From the NCBI RefSeq assembly GCF_958295425.1, contig NC_081136.1, positions 7,313,594 through 7,377,593 on the forward strand: a DNA stretch of 64,000 nucleotides, read 5' to 3'. This DNA comes from Solea solea (lineage: Eukaryota > Chordata > Actinopteri > Pleuronectiformes > Soleidae). How positions within the stretch are numbered: position 1 is the first letter of the stretch; each line of letters opens with the position of its first letter. The notes under the pieces are model-generated. The model did no database searches. It was not told the DNA's origin and saw only the letters and a list, made by a program, of their open reading frames with translations. The position numbers and the translations under genes were made by a program. This document shows, in pieces, positions 1 to 12,235 of this stretch.

Positions 1-1931
1 CCATTTAGACCAAACAATTCTTTATTTCCCCACAAGATGGAAAGGAATCCATGATGGTACCTTTATTGATGAACCTGCATTGAGAGAAGTTGTCCTAAAA
101 TCAGCTCTAAAGTTGCAAATCTGTGACATCCATCTTGATTTTCCTGCTTTTCCCTGTCAAAATGACTGCTTTGCAATGGGCAATTTGCATTGGCCAGTAG
201 TAAGGTTTAAAAATCATGAAAAAGAAAACAATATGCAGTTTATGGTACAAGTGCGCTAACGGGGAGGGGCTTAGCCTATAATGGTGGCTACAGAACAAAA
301 ACATGGCAAATTTTAAAAATTTTTGGGACAAACGAAAAGATCAATTTTAAGGTCTGACAGCTTCAAGAAGTGAGTATTCTTAAGTTAATGGAGAATAGAA
401 GCCGAGAGGAGGCAAAGACATTTTTAACCAAATCAAGTGATTCTCTACGCACTTAAACATGATTGCAATGTTTAACCTCTAGAGGGCAGTGCAGCAGCAG
501 TTGGAGGTATGGCTTTATGGTACCATCATGTTGGGGAGACCGGCTTTAATGTGGGAAAAACATAAAGCTTGATTGATTGGATTTTACCTGTAAAACATTT
601 CACTTACCCTAGTTTGACAGTGCAACACAGCAGCACTCTGTTAATTAAAGTTAAGTGGGAGTGGTGCCCTGTGGGTGTTACTGTGCTAACCCCCGTTCTT
701 GCATGTCTGCACTCATCTCACCAGGCTCCTTTGTCGGTTTTCGTGGTGATGCTGTGACTGTGTGTTCACCGTGAGCGGTCGGGCACATGAATCACTCTGT
801 ACGGTGTCATTAGTGTTGTACCAGTCACATGACTCTCACTCCTAACCATTGTCTGTGTGTCTTAATTATGGTGTATGGTTGTTTTTTTTTAACTGTATTT
901 CCCCCCCCCTCTAGCTGTATGTGCACATCACTCCAAAAACACGTGTTTGTAGGAGGGCGTGGAGCCTGTTTTTCCCCTCCATTACACAAGGAAATATTCA
1001 TCTTTATGGAATATGACGACTAAATCAGCTGCACATGGCACGGCCCTATAGATTCATGAGCTGTCAGCGTCTCGATTGTGTTCATAGAGGCAGATGTGAG
1101 GTCAGCAACAAAGTGTGTGCCGTAGACCCAGAAAAAACAAATCCAGATCCAGAAAGTGAAGCCAATGTTGAATGTCCTAAACCCCGTATTCTCTTAAATG
1201 TCCACCAGGGGGCAACTCCACTGGTTTGTGAGTCTAAAGGGGGGAATAAAATGTGCGGAGTAGAGAAGACCAAAATCGTCCCCTGGGGAACATGAATGTC
1301 AAACTTCAACGTCGTACTATTTCTTGAGTAAAAGTCAAAAAGTTGAAGTTGATGGTGGCCTTGATAGTCATAGACGTATCCTTTAAGGATCATGATTATC
1401 ACAGAGAAGGTAATTGTTTAGTCAAGTGGAATATTTTTCAGTAGTTGAAATCAGCTGTAGTCATCCTCGTGGTACCGTGAACATCTGTTTGGAAGTTCAT
1501 GGTCGTCAGTGCTGTAGCTGTTCACACACTTTGCTCTGATTATGCCACGGTCCAAACTCCCACATGCTACAGCGTAGCCCTGTTTTTACTGATCACTTGC
1601 ACAGCGAGTTCGCTCGAGATGCCGTCTGCAACTGGTGATGTCAGTCGTAGTGCAGTTCAGTGGAGCTGAGGGCACATGAAATGTGACATCCTGTAACGTG
1701 TGACATGTTTTACAGCTTCTAGAACATCCTGGCAGGATGGGGAGGATGGCAAGGTGGGTCTCTATGTAAATGTCTCTGTCTGTCTGTCCATGTGTGTCTC
1801 CTTTCAAGCCATTTTCTGCCAACTTTTTCGAAAGCTGTACACCCATTTACTAATTCACTAACTCATACTTTGCCATCATCCATCACTGTTTTTCCGTTTC
1901 TCTCTCTCTGTATCGCTCTCTCTCTCCGTAG
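1..1931. other. upstream intron sequence of ablim2-like gene
   Basis: No exon could be supported here. The stretch ends in a CT-rich polypyrimidine tract and an AG acceptor directly before the first recognised exon, so it is read as intron of the gene on the + strand. It contains poly-T and poly-C runs near 890-910. The short open frames have no recognisable domain or coherent splice sites. Confidence 0.6.
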
Positions 1932-2040
1932 AGGACCAGTTGGATGATCTTGAAGAGTGAGATTGATGGACAAATGGGTCCAGAAGACCTGGACCCGCGC
2001 AAGTCCACTTGCAGTCTTCCCACTGACACCTCCCAGCCAA
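1932..2040 (+). CDS. ablim2: actin-binding LIM protein (ablim2-like), exon encoding linker RTSW...
   Basis: This is an internal coding exon of an actin-binding LIM protein, a cytoskeletal adaptor with N-terminal LIM domains (outside this window) and a C-terminal villin headpiece that binds F-actin. The exon is 109 nt, flanked by a CT-rich tract plus AG and by a GTGAGT donor. It reads RTSWMILKSEIDGQMGPEDL followed by DPRKSTCSLPTDTSQP, a polar, disordered linker just before the headpiece. The other two frames contain stops early, so the frame is unambiguous. It starts in phase 0 and ends with one extra base that completes an Asn codon with the next exon. The RTSW...LK start and the later DPD..SW..MREYK motif resemble my recollection of ABLIM2 more than ABLIM1 or ABLIM3. 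The family is certain; the paralogue is less so. Confidence 0.85.
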
Positions 2041-2134
2041 GTGAGTAGCCAACCATGAGCTCGAACGCCGAGCCAAATGGATGCAGGAAAGTGTGTCGGG
2101 CGTGAAAAGAGATGTGTTTGTCTCCTCTCTGCAG

Positions 2135-2193
2135 ATTTCCCTTACAATAAGTCTGCGTCTTTACCAGGATATGGAAGGAACGGCATCTACAAG
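2135..2193 (+). CDS. ablim2: actin-binding LIM protein (ablim2-like), SASLPGYGRNG exon
   Basis: Internal coding exon of 59 nt, separated from the previous one by a 94-nt intron. It has a clean CTCTCTGCAG acceptor and a GTGAGC donor. With the split Asn codon it reads NFPYNKSASLPGYGRNGIYK. The serine-rich LPGYGRNG block is a conserved signature of the ABLIM linker between the LIM domains and the headpiece, and is the main reason the gene family is recognisable from this part. It ends in phase 0. Confidence 0.9.
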
Positions 2194-2515
2194 GTGAGCG
2201 ACCAAACTGATGCAGTCAGGCAGATCGAGCAAATTTAATGCATCTTCCTTCATAGTACTTTAAAAAGCTATGCTGTGTTTCACAGCTGGATTTTTTTTGG
2301 ACAGTACGTCCAACAAGTCTTGGGAAAAATTAGATTGTGAACAAGCCAACATGTTTTACAGTGACAAGATGTTCTCTGGAGGCTGTATGTTGTGTTTAGG
2401 GATGGATGTGTTAAATTTACGTTATTAGGATAATCAAGTCATTGAAATCTCATGCGAATAAGTTTGAAATGCTGCCTAGCGCACAAACGCACAATCCTAC
2501 TGATTTATTTTGGAG

Positions 2516-2562
2516 TTCCACAAGGGGGAGCCTGCATCTTTCCAGTCATTCCAGGACCTTTT
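2516..2562. repeat. short dispersed repeat, copy 1 of 2
   Basis: The sequence from CCACAAGGGGGAGCC through CAGTCATTCCAGGACCT recurs at 27933-27978 with only a few differences. Both copies lie in non-coding DNA on the same strand. The element family was not identified. Confidence 0.6.
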
Positions 2563-3346
2563 TTCAAGCCTTTGTTAATTAAAACAAATGTCTACCCTAA
2601 ATGTGTATCTCATCGCAATGATATCGTCAATCGCAATCGTTTCTGTCAGGATAATCACGACACGAAATGTTTCTATATTCCCATGTCCAGTTGTATATTC
2701 GTGTGTGTGTGATACACATCAATCCTTTGACACAAATGATTGAATTTGAATGTTGGGTTGAAACTGAACCAGAACTTTACATATGGTTCCAAGTATACAG
2801 TGAACACTTTGTGCAATATTGTTTTTTTAAATTCAGCGTTTCAGCCTGACTCAGCATTACACAATGCATTGATTTAATTTTGAACAATGTCCTTTTTTGT
2901 GTTAGTCAGGCTTAATAAAGCTCAGGCCCCAAACCTTGGCAGGGTTGGAGCCATGGTGGGGTGGGCTTGATTTGTGCTTGCTAGGAACATTTATTATCTA
3001 AAACACTGGACAGTGACTCCTAATGGGAAATGGGGTGTGTTTGTTCCCAAACTAAGTGTGTCCAGAGATCCAAGGACGTTTAATATTGAGTTGTTGCTTT
3101 GGCTGTTTCATGCCATAAAGAGCTGTCTAAAACTGTGTCTCCACCAAGTGGTATAGTCAAATTCAGCTCGCCAGGGAACAGTTTGGAATGGTAAATGCCG
3201 ATCTGACTTTCCACCGTAGCAAAGGTGGTGATCGCTGTGTACACTGTATGAAATTATACCAGCATGTCACAGTGTTGTCCACAGTTAAATTCAAAGAATT
3301 GTGACACATTAAACGGCAGCTGTGCGTTGATATTGTCCGTTAAATA

Positions 3347-3911
3347 CAGGCTTCCCACAGGTTCTTTGAAATCCTTGAAGGTTTGTGAATTTGAGAAAGG
3401 CCCTTGAATGTTTTTGAAAATCGCCCAAAGTTCAGTTGATATTAAGGTAAATGTCACCCTTGTTTGTTACAACACCACCTACTGTTTCATGCGCCCTGCA
3501 TTGCTTGTTGCACGTAGACTAGGCCTACACAGAACAAACGTTGAGTCATAATTACTAGCGGTCCACTGTATCTCCCTCTCTCCCGTTGACGTTAGATTCC
3601 GTGCAGAAAAATGAGTGAAGCAAGAGTGAGTAAATTACTTGATGCCTGGGAAATGAGAATTCCAAGATCTCTGGCTCACCAAGGACAATTACAAAGACTG
3701 ACTTTGTCCAAGATCCAAAGGACAATCACTTGTCCAGATGCAGAGCGTGCTGCAAATCAATAAAAGTGGAGGCAATGGGCGAAGCGACTCTTACAAGTTG
3801 TCTTCCCGTCTTAAGCTGTGTCAGCACATTTGGTCCATGAATTTCAAGGAATTGGTCCTGGAAAGTCCTTAAAAAGGCCTTGAATTTGTCAACCACGATG
3901 TGGAAACCCTG
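3347..3911 (+). mobile_element. hAT-like DNA element with BED-type zinc-finger remnant
   Basis: The segment begins CAGGCTTCCCACAGG, and the reverse complement of its end begins CAGGGTTTCCACA, giving imperfect terminal inverted repeats starting with CAG as expected for hAT elements. An internal + strand frame near 3700-3800 reads DPKDNHLSRCRACCKSIKVE then AMGEATLTS, which resembles the Cys-x2-Cys half and GE/SH region of BED zinc fingers carried by hAT transposases. The frame is not maintained beyond this and the element is decayed. Flanking 8-mers (GTTAAATA and TCATTAAA) are only loosely similar. A shortened relative lies at 35205-35430. Confidence 0.6.
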
Positions 3912-5921
3912 TCATTAAAAATGGATTCATTTAATAAAAGGCAAGGCTTGGGTCTATTCCATACCCGTGATGGTACTGAACTGTTTTGTACTTGTGGAAA
4001 TTGGGCTTCAGGTGTTGAAAGGATCCTTTTTATAAACCACTGGGTGGTGCTGCCTCAAAGCTAAGTCGTCAGGGTGGTCTCCATCTTCACAAGGTCGCAT
4101 CAAGGTTTTAATCAAATTAACACACCCACACAAATCACCACCACCACCATTATGTCCCACTCTCTGCCGTCAACACTGTAAACCTTAGTGTAGCACTGGA
4201 AAGGCTTCCTCCATTTTAGAAATCAACCTCCCTTAGGGTCTTTCTCTCACAGCTTTGGGATCAGATTACTCACAGGTCAGTCAGTACCATTCACTCCACA
4301 CAGGCAGGGCCTGGTTTATTATGAGGACGTTGGGGGTATTTAGTCTATCATCCCCCCTGATGTGATATTGCTGCTCTCCCTCTGTGACTGTTGATGGATC
4401 ATGGACACGGAGACAAAACAGAACTGAGGAGGAAATGAAAGCTTGGGAGCCACGATGGATACATGACCTAAATAAACTTAACAATTTTTCACTATCTGAC
4501 GGTGCTGGTTAGTGTTGTAATTTTAATATATGATATTCAACCTTTCTTGGGTGCCTTTAATTGCATTACCCTCTTTAAATCCATCAAAATCATTGTAAAT
4601 CAATTTACATTTAAAGCACTGTTCCATTTTAGTTGTCTTTTATTGCCCTCATCTGTTTACCCAGCTTTGCAATTGTGAAATGAACAGGGTGGATTTATAA
4701 GACTTTCACTCTCACAGTGTCTGGGTTGTGTAGGATGCATACGCTACGTACTTTGGGTCAAATGGGGGCCAAGATACTATTACTACTACTTTAATAGATA
4801 CTATTAAAACACCTTTCTATAAGTACACCGTAATCTGTTTTTGTGCACATGTAGAACATGGTTGTCATGGCACCAAAACAAGTTGAAAACTGCAAAATGA
4901 GACAGATTTACTTTTGTAGTAGTGTGTAGTTTGACTGCATTCACTTTCCTAAAGGGTTACTTTTCACATCCCACATCACTAATTTCGGTCGACGCTATGA
5001 ATTTGTCTTTCGACTCTTAAGTGCTAAAGAAAAAAGGTGTCCTGTTCCTGATGAGTCGGCATGTATTAGCCAAATGCTAACGAAATGTACAAAAGTACAA
5101 GTCTATTAGCAATAAAATTAGGCAGCAAGGACTTTCGTTAATTAGCACTGGATCTGAAGAAAAGCTAACGCTAATGAGTGTCACGGATATTTCATTTTTT
5201 TGGTTTTTGGTTGTTTAGCAGAATTGACCGTTTTTCTTTACCAGCTAATAGCATTGTACAAAAGCTAGACAGGTATTCTAGCTAATATTGTTTGTCTCTT
5301 AAAACAGAATGAAATCAATATAGTGCGTGATGCGGGCAAAGCTAATGTTACAGCAAACAAAGTTAGCCTTAAAATGTAAAGATTTATCAATTTCGATGTC
5401 CTAATAGTTTGTGTTTCAACACCGTCGCCAACAAAAACACAGTCTATATCTTCTCAGCTGCATTTGACAGTGTTAATTTAAATCTCAATTGTATGTTGAG
5501 GCTCTTAATCGAAGACAGCAGCAGCTCGCACGCTCAAACTTGGAGGGCTAATGGAAAAGTTTTGATTTTAGTTGGACTCGACGGCCAAAAGCACAAAGCT
5601 GTTGTTAATTACTCGTTTGAAGTGGACAAACACAAGTTTTTCTGACATGATTGCTTCCCTTTTCTCCTCAGCTGCCTTTTAGCCTCTCCAAACTCAATAA
5701 TGTAAGCTCTCTATCAACAAAGCATTGCACTCACTTCCTATTGGTCACCATGAAAGAATGTGAGCGAATGAAGGGCAAAAGCAGTGGCTGAAAGGCTTCA
5801 GATCAGCTCCAAAGCATGTGATAAAGGCCAGCAGCGTTTTTGGCATCATGGAGCATGAAGCACATTTAAAAAAAAATAAATGTCTAACTGTGGGTCTGTT
5901 TATGTGTCTGTGTTCCTGCAG

Positions 5922-5982
5922 GCTGCTGAGATGGTGGAGGATGAAGTGGACCCAGACTCCCAGAGTTGGGGAGGCATGAGAG
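5922..5982 (+). CDS. ablim2: actin-binding LIM protein (ablim2-like), DPDSQSWGGMR exon
   Basis: Internal coding exon of 61 nt with a CTGCAG acceptor and a GTGAGA donor. It reads AAEMVEDEVDPDSQSWGGMR and ends with one base of a split Glu codon. The acidic stretch followed by DPD..SWGGMRE resembles the segment directly before the headpiece in ABLIM2. Phase matches both neighbours: it starts in phase 0 after the previous exon and is completed by the microexon at 8075-8082. Confidence 0.88.
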
Positions 5983-8074
5983 GTGAGAGAGAAAATCAAT
6001 TTAAAGCTGTTTATCTTGGGTTTTTTTTCGCTCTGGTTTATGTTAGTGGTTTACATGCTTTTAACCGTGCTCCACTGAAATTGCTTTGGATCCACTCCAG
6101 AATTTTCGAGTTTGGAAGAAAACAATAACAATGTTGGGTTAACAGTTTAGTCTTCGTAAACCCCTTTTTTATTAGTCAATTTTGTCCATACAAGGCATCA
6201 TGGGACAGCTGGATGCCAGTAACCCAGTATACCATAACCCAGTTGTCTGTTTAACTACTTAAGACCAGACTGATGTCAGCAAGAAATAATGTAGGCTGTC
6301 CTAAACCTGGTACAATATCACCAAGATACATAATGTAATATGATGAGTTTACTCCAGTGTCCATTCCAGTCTATTCTAAATTCTATAATATCGCAGTGTA
6401 TCTCTGTATAAACAATATGTAAACATCACGTATGTTATTCACGTTCCTAATGTGAACACCCTTAAAATAATTTGAATTCAGTATTAGAACCATTGTCCAA
6501 ACATTCTAAGGTTGAAGCCATTGTTTGTGGGACTGTTTTTCCCTTTTTTTAACGACAGCTTGGACGTTAATCACCACAAACTCTCTAATCTTTCTTTATT
6601 TGAAGGAAGCTGTTTGATGTTTAATTTAATTTAATGACTTCTCTAATGGAGATTGGTCAAAGTTCAGAGTCCCTTTAAACGACATCACGGAGCAGGGAGA
6701 TTGCCCTGATATAAATATACAATTTCAGTCATCTGAAAAACAAAGTCATGGGGGGAAAAGAGCTAACTCAGCTCTGCATTGCTGCACCGAACCAGGAAAT
6801 TATTCTTGACAGATTGGACGATTGGCTCTAATCATCTAGTACAGTCCCTTGTTGGTTTAGATATTATCTTAAAGGCACAGGCTATGCTGTTCTTTTTGAT
6901 GATCACCACCATGACCTGTGGAGTCCCACAGGGTACAATTCTTGGTCCTCTGCAGTACTATTGAACTTTTGTATTACCTCTTTCAGGTAAGCATGATCTG
7001 ATGCGTCATAATTAGCAAAACGTATCCAGTTTACTTTTCATACACTCCTTTGTTCCTTTCCTTATTAAATTGAAGATCCAGAAAATTTAATTTAACCAAG
7101 AGCTTTGCAATTATCAAAGCTTATTTGTTCTCAAATGTAAGTCACCTTTTTTTCACTGCTGAAAATGAACTGGTTTTCTGAAAGAACAACTTCATCTCAG
7201 TTTACAAAAATTACAGCAGAGAGTAATTCCCCCTAATTACTTCTCCCTTCATGCCAAAAAATTGTCTGAAATCTTAATCTATAAAATGTGCAAAATAACG
7301 TTTTGTTCCTCCACCATGTTGGCAGCAAAAGCTTGTGCAGAAATTAACAATGCCAGTGCTGGCTGTCCACGTACCTTTAAATCCATGGAGATCAAGCAAT
7401 GTATCGCAGAACCAGACCCTTACAATACCCCTGAGGGCTTTTCACAAGTATGGAGACAGTTCCAGACCTGCAGTAACCCAACATCTTAAAGTTCCTGATT
7501 AAGTTCATCTCATCCTACTCCAGAAAACAGTTTACACACCATAATAAAGTGTGTTAAATAAATAAGACATTTGGATTCTGTAGCTGTTGTGCCTGTGTAG
7601 TGCATGTGTCTGGATTTGAACAGCATTGTTTTGGTTGGGAGTCTTGCATGACGTCAGCTACCGGAGCTCTATAGTCTAAATTGTATTTCCTTATTTATAA
7701 TCTCTGACCAATCATGTAGAACCCTGCAGCTCTGGCTCCAGATCAGTGACTGTGTGGTAACAGGGTGGATAGGTGATGTCATTTTTCCAGCTGCAGAATT
7801 ATTGCCGTGTGTTTACAAGTGTGTTTGTACAGTTCTGGCCATATCAAGCAAAGCGCGAGTTGACAAGATGCCAACCTCGTTACACGATGTGTGTGTGTAT
7901 AACAATTTATAATCCTTTTGACGCCTTTGAAACCCAATATTGCAAAGACTTGTGTGCAAGTCCAGACTTCATTATGGTAGTTTTCATAATAGGGCTACAG
8001 TGGGAATAAAACTCATTGTGCCACCAGATTAATCCTTTCTTTTCTCTTCTTTTTCTCTCTCTCTTTCCTCACAG
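5983..8074. other. ablim2-like intron (2.1 kb)
   Basis: Intron between the SWGGMR exon and the 8-nt microexon. It carries a LINE reverse-transcriptase fragment near 6779-6964. The 3' end is a long pyrimidine tract (8031-8072) immediately before the CACAG acceptor. Nothing else is recognised. Confidence 0.7.
6779..6964 (+). mobile_element. decayed LINE reverse-transcriptase fragment
   Basis: The frame contains TCGVPQGTILGPL at 6911-6955. This is the GVPQGS-ILGPLLF motif of non-LTR retrotransposon reverse transcriptases (fingers/palm region, L2/Rex/CR1-like). A stop follows within a few codons and no further RT motif is readable on either side, so it is a short dead fragment inside an intron. 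The upstream part of the frame (LTDWTIGSNHLVQS) is weakly similar at best. Confidence 0.75.
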
Positions 8075-8082
8075 AGTACAAG
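8075..8082 (+). CDS. ablim2: 8-nt microexon of ablim2-like gene (E-Y-K)
   Basis: The exon AGTACAAG lies between a very strong acceptor (CTCTCTCTTTCCTCACAG) and a GTAAGA donor. It completes a Glu codon whose first base ends the previous exon, then encodes Tyr-Lys, giving MR-EYK-VYPYEML across the junctions. MREYK followed by (I/V)YPY is the known sequence of ABLIM C-termini. Without this exon the frame into the headpiece would be lost, which strongly supports it. Exons this small are commonly missed by gene predictors. Confidence 0.9.
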
Positions 8083-8197
8083 GTAAGAGTTTAATACTTA
8101 ACAAATATTCTTTAATATACTTGGCAGCTGGTTTGGCCACTGGATTCAAATTTTATTCCCCAGTAATCTTCCACAATGCTTACTTTGTGTGTGCCAG

Positions 8198-8278
8198 GTC
8201 TACCCTTATGAAATGCTGGCAGTGACGCATAGAGTGAAAGTGAAGCTTCCCAGAGACGTAGATCGCACCAGACTGGAG
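8198..8278 (+). CDS. ablim2: actin-binding LIM protein (ablim2-like), start of villin headpiece
   Basis: Internal coding exon of 81 nt (27 codons, phase 0 at both ends), 115 nt after the microexon. The acceptor is GTGCCAG and the donor GTGAGC. It encodes [20 protein letters not shown] followed by VDRTRLE, the N-terminal half of the dematin/ABLIM-type headpiece. The KVKLP(R/K)DVDRTRLE segment resembles ABLIM2 ([14 protein letters not shown] as I recall it). This part packs against the helical subdomain encoded by the last exon. Confidence 0.93.
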
Positions 8279-10894
8279 GTGAGCTCTAATCTTCCTCTCC
8301 CTGCTCTGTCATTTCCTCTGCTCTAACCACAGCTCATTAAAAAGCCTGGGAGAATGATGTGACACTGTGGCCTAGAAAAAAAAAAGTCTCGAGCCATTTG
8401 GGATGAAAGTATCACCCAAAGCTTAACGCGGCATCATCTCCTATTTTTTTGTAAAAGCAGAAAAATGATTACAAGTTTGAAATATACGTATAATCGCTGT
8501 ATGGCCAGAAGTATGCAGACACTATTGTGTTTTGTGGTCTTCTGGTCTGGGGTTGTTATTATCAAATCCTTAAATCTGCTGTGTTTAACGCGATTTGACA
8601 ATGTTCCCACACCATCCCAACAATTATGCCAACTTTACTCAGGGACTGACCAACTCTTTGAAAGTGAAACATGGACGAGTTTTTCATTTATATTCCTCCT
8701 ACCACTACTTACCTTTTCATTTGAACAAACAACAATAGAGTGGGGTTTATTTTCCTTTATCCTCAACGGCAAGATTCAATAAATGAAGTCTGATATTGAT
8801 AACAATCACTAACTAATCCCATTGAATATTGAATTCCTTTAAAAGTTAATGATGAATAGTATTGGATTGCCATCTTTGCTTTGAAATTGCAGCGTGCTTT
8901 TTGGATCATATTGACTGTGAACTATAGAGAGCAGTGACTCAAGAATAATGTCAAAAAACAACTTAGTTGATCAAAGAATACCAAATACCAGTGAGCCAAA
9001 GAAATGGAGATGCACGACAAGAAAGAGTTCCTTGCTTTTTGTCAACAGTTTGTGTTTGGCCCAAGCAGTACAGCTGATTCAGTTCTTTACATTACATAAG
9101 CCACGTTCAGTTGGGCTACCTAGCACAGTGGTCCAGCTATATACACTGTAATCTGTCGATTGGTTGACAGATAATTGGCAATTCCAGGGAACAACGTGAA
9201 TGGAATGTGAGGGAGAGGATTCAAGGCCTTTTGTAACCAATATTGTTGGCATGCAACAGCGTTTGTTGTGTCGCGTTCTTCTTCTTCATTGAATTTAGTC
9301 ACATTATGTATTGAGCCGAAGCAGCTATCGCCACTGGGCCAACACACGTCACGGTGGAAAGGCAAGCCAAGTCAGAGTTTACTGTTGCAAACCGTACCGT
9401 GTGGAGCTGAACCGCGCAGCATAAAGCCAAGTCCCTTGGCGTAGATGGACATTGACCTCAACACCTTTGTCTGATAGAGTCAGGCTTATAGTCGGTCAGC
9501 ATGTTTCCATGCAGTTTTACATCAAGCTGGAATATGCTGTCCAACTGGACGACTGTCCTTGTCCCAGTATGTCCCAGCAAAATGACCCCTTTCAGCTTGT
9601 TAGTATTAGGCGGTTTCTGGTGTAGCATAAAATCGGTCTCCTCGTCAGTCTAAAAAACTTACCGACCTAAATTTCGCCATGTTTTTGTCAAGGTCGTCTT
9701 ACTCTTCTGCGTGTGTACCGACTGAGCAATCCGTCTCCCCATCACATTTGGAGAAATTAGATTTTGTACAATTTCAGTCAGTCTAATAGGCTTGCATGTC
9801 CTTTCAAAGTCCAGGTTTAGTCAAACAAACACAATAATTTTTTTTTTTTTTGTCTAATGTCATGCAAACATACTGAATGAGTCAATGACCTCAGAGGCGG
9901 CAACTACGTCCAAAAATCTGGTGGAGAACCAAGAAGAAAAGAACTGGCGGCTGTTATATGAGCGGCACATTAATGACAATGGATCTGGAATTAGGGGTTC
10001 ACCACGAGCCCTTCCCTAGTTTGCTCTAAGAAAACCCTTCAATTCCAATCTCTTAAATGGAAAATAACATTTTGGTAAATTGTGGGATTTTATTGAGAGA
10101 CATGAGCATAATTGGTGGCGGTGTTACTTTCTCTCGCCCCAGGTCACTGCAAGTTTAGCCCACAAGCATGTGTTATAATAAAAAAATCCAAGCATAATTG
10201 GACTTAATGTCTCGTAATAACTGATTTCCTGCCACTGTTATTCTTACACGGCCCATTTTCAGATGCAGATCGTTCATTAACTCAATGGTAAACAGGAAAC
10301 GTTTTAAGCGCAAAAGTAACCTTTAAAAAAAAAAAAAAAAAACATTGACTGTGTGGCTCCCCCTTCACTCAGAAAATGTCTCGTGAACCTTAATCTCGAA
10401 CCCTAACACGAGAACTCCCTCTGAGCCTGTGGCTTAATCGGGGATATTCCCAAAAGAGGAGTCAGTTGGTCGGAATGGTGATGTGTGACTGACTCAAGAT
10501 GTCCGTCTGTGGTTGGGAACATTAGACTGTCATTAGTGTGAATGCGTGCGGGACAGAGAGAAATCCTCTGAGCTCTCTTTTACCACCCCTTTCCTTGATC
10601 TCTGACCCCAAAGTGCTGCTGGTTTACCAAAACTCATCAGCAACTGGATCTGTAAGAAAACTCTGAGTGTGAGCCAAGATAGACACAGTTTCCCATGAGG
10701 CAATACCACACAAATATGATATTTTTGACCTGGGACTGAGATTTATACCCATATCATGTTTGCAAGTTAAGAAATACAGAATTACATAGAATGTCAGGCC
10801 TTTCTGGCTTCATACGTTTTACAATATGTACATAAATAGCCTATAATACAACATTGTTGATGTTTTTTTTCCATTATTAATAGTTATGATGATA

Positions 10895-11113
10895 TTGGGC
10901 TGCAACGATTCATCTATTTCTTAAATGTGAATATTTCACAAAGAACTCTTTAGAACTGAGTCAATTTAAACAAGAAATTTGAGATCGTCATCATTACGAG
11001 GTTGGGTAAGCAATAATCAACATCTTCTGATATATGACAGCCTCAAGAACTGATCGATGAATCAAGGAAACAGTCCACAGATTAATTGATTGTGGAAATT
11101 ATCAGCAGCCCTT
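10895..11113. mobile_element. MITE-like element with GGGCTGC termini
   Basis: The left end is GGGCTGCAACGATTCAT and the right end, reverse-complemented, is GGGCTGCTGATAATTTCC. These match the AGGGCTGCAAC... family of hAT-derived elements common in fish. Flanking octamers TGATGATA and TGATCATG agree at 6 of 8 positions, compatible with an old 8-bp target duplication. No coding capacity. Related fragments are near 23645, 30655 and 34380. Confidence 0.55.
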
Positions 11114-12235
11114 TGATCATGGGAAGAAAAGGGGGAGAGAAAGTTAAATTTTCTTCTGGAAATGATCAATTTGATGAGTAATGTGTTTTGAAAATTCGAT
11201 TTCAGCCGCAAAAGAGATGTATTCTGAGTCATGTTTTAATCCAGTCAGCATGGTAGGACAGGAATTAGATGGATTTGGAGGATTTTTTGCCTCTTAATTT
11301 TGTTTGCTGATATGGCAAACAGGTGATTGGCAAACACACACACAGCAAACACCTGCCTTTAGTTTACTGTAACTGTCATGTAAAGATGTGGATCGCCTAA
11401 CTTTAAAGCGTGTTATTAAAGTTTTACAATAAAGCGCCATCAAGCCTTTTGTTGTGGCTCTTAATTAGTAGCATGCCCATCTTTTTTTGTGCCCTATGCT
11501 ATATGTTTGACATTTACAGAGGGAGTCTTTGCAGCGTGAGCCAAAGCTGGGGTTTGGGGGGGCAGTTCAGTGTGGATTTGGATGATTTTGCGAGGCACGC
11601 AATTGAATTTGTTGTGTTAAACCTCAAACACAAAAGGCAATGTAACGCTTGCTCATGCGGTGAACACAAATATGGTTTTCAGACTCTGTGAAAGTCTTTC
11701 ATATGCGAGTCCAAGCTGAGAGCTGCTGCTGATTTGCCGCTCCGCAGAGGAGGAGGAGGCGAGAAGCCAAGCTAGCCTGAGGTCCGAAATCATGTTGTTG
11801 GTGTGGATTAAAGTTTCGAATGAGCCAAACGCTACATTCACATCCATGAATTCTACGCCAGATATGCCTGTTGTCCACTTTATGGAGCCCTTAAACCTAG
11901 GAGTTTAAAGAACATGTAAAGCGATAAAAAGAAAAATCAACATGCTACTAACCAACTTGCCAAGTTGACTAAAAAAGCTCAAATGACCTGGGGGCCAATG
12001 AGCATCTAGTCTGGTCAGTAGGTCAAGGTTGAAAGGCATTTTTGAACTAAGATTAATCTATGAATTAAAAAAGCCCATACAGGAATAACTGAGTCTCATG
12101 AAATCGATTGGCGGGCCGCATGTGGGCCATGGGCCACGGGTTTGGGACCTCTGCTCTAAGTGTTTAAAACATAGATTTCAAATCATGAAAAAATGTTTTT
12201 AAAAAAACAACAACAAATAAACATACACACACAGG

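Larger units (their letters stand above)
2194..5921. other. ablim2-like intron (3.7 kb)
   Basis: Intron between two supported exons, with a GTGAGC donor and a TTCCTGCAG acceptor. It contains a short repeat at 2516-2562 and a hAT-like element at 3347-3911, listed separately. The segment 5040-5370 is AT-rich and unusually dense in the motif GCTAA/TTAGC. No further exon is apparent. Confidence 0.7.
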
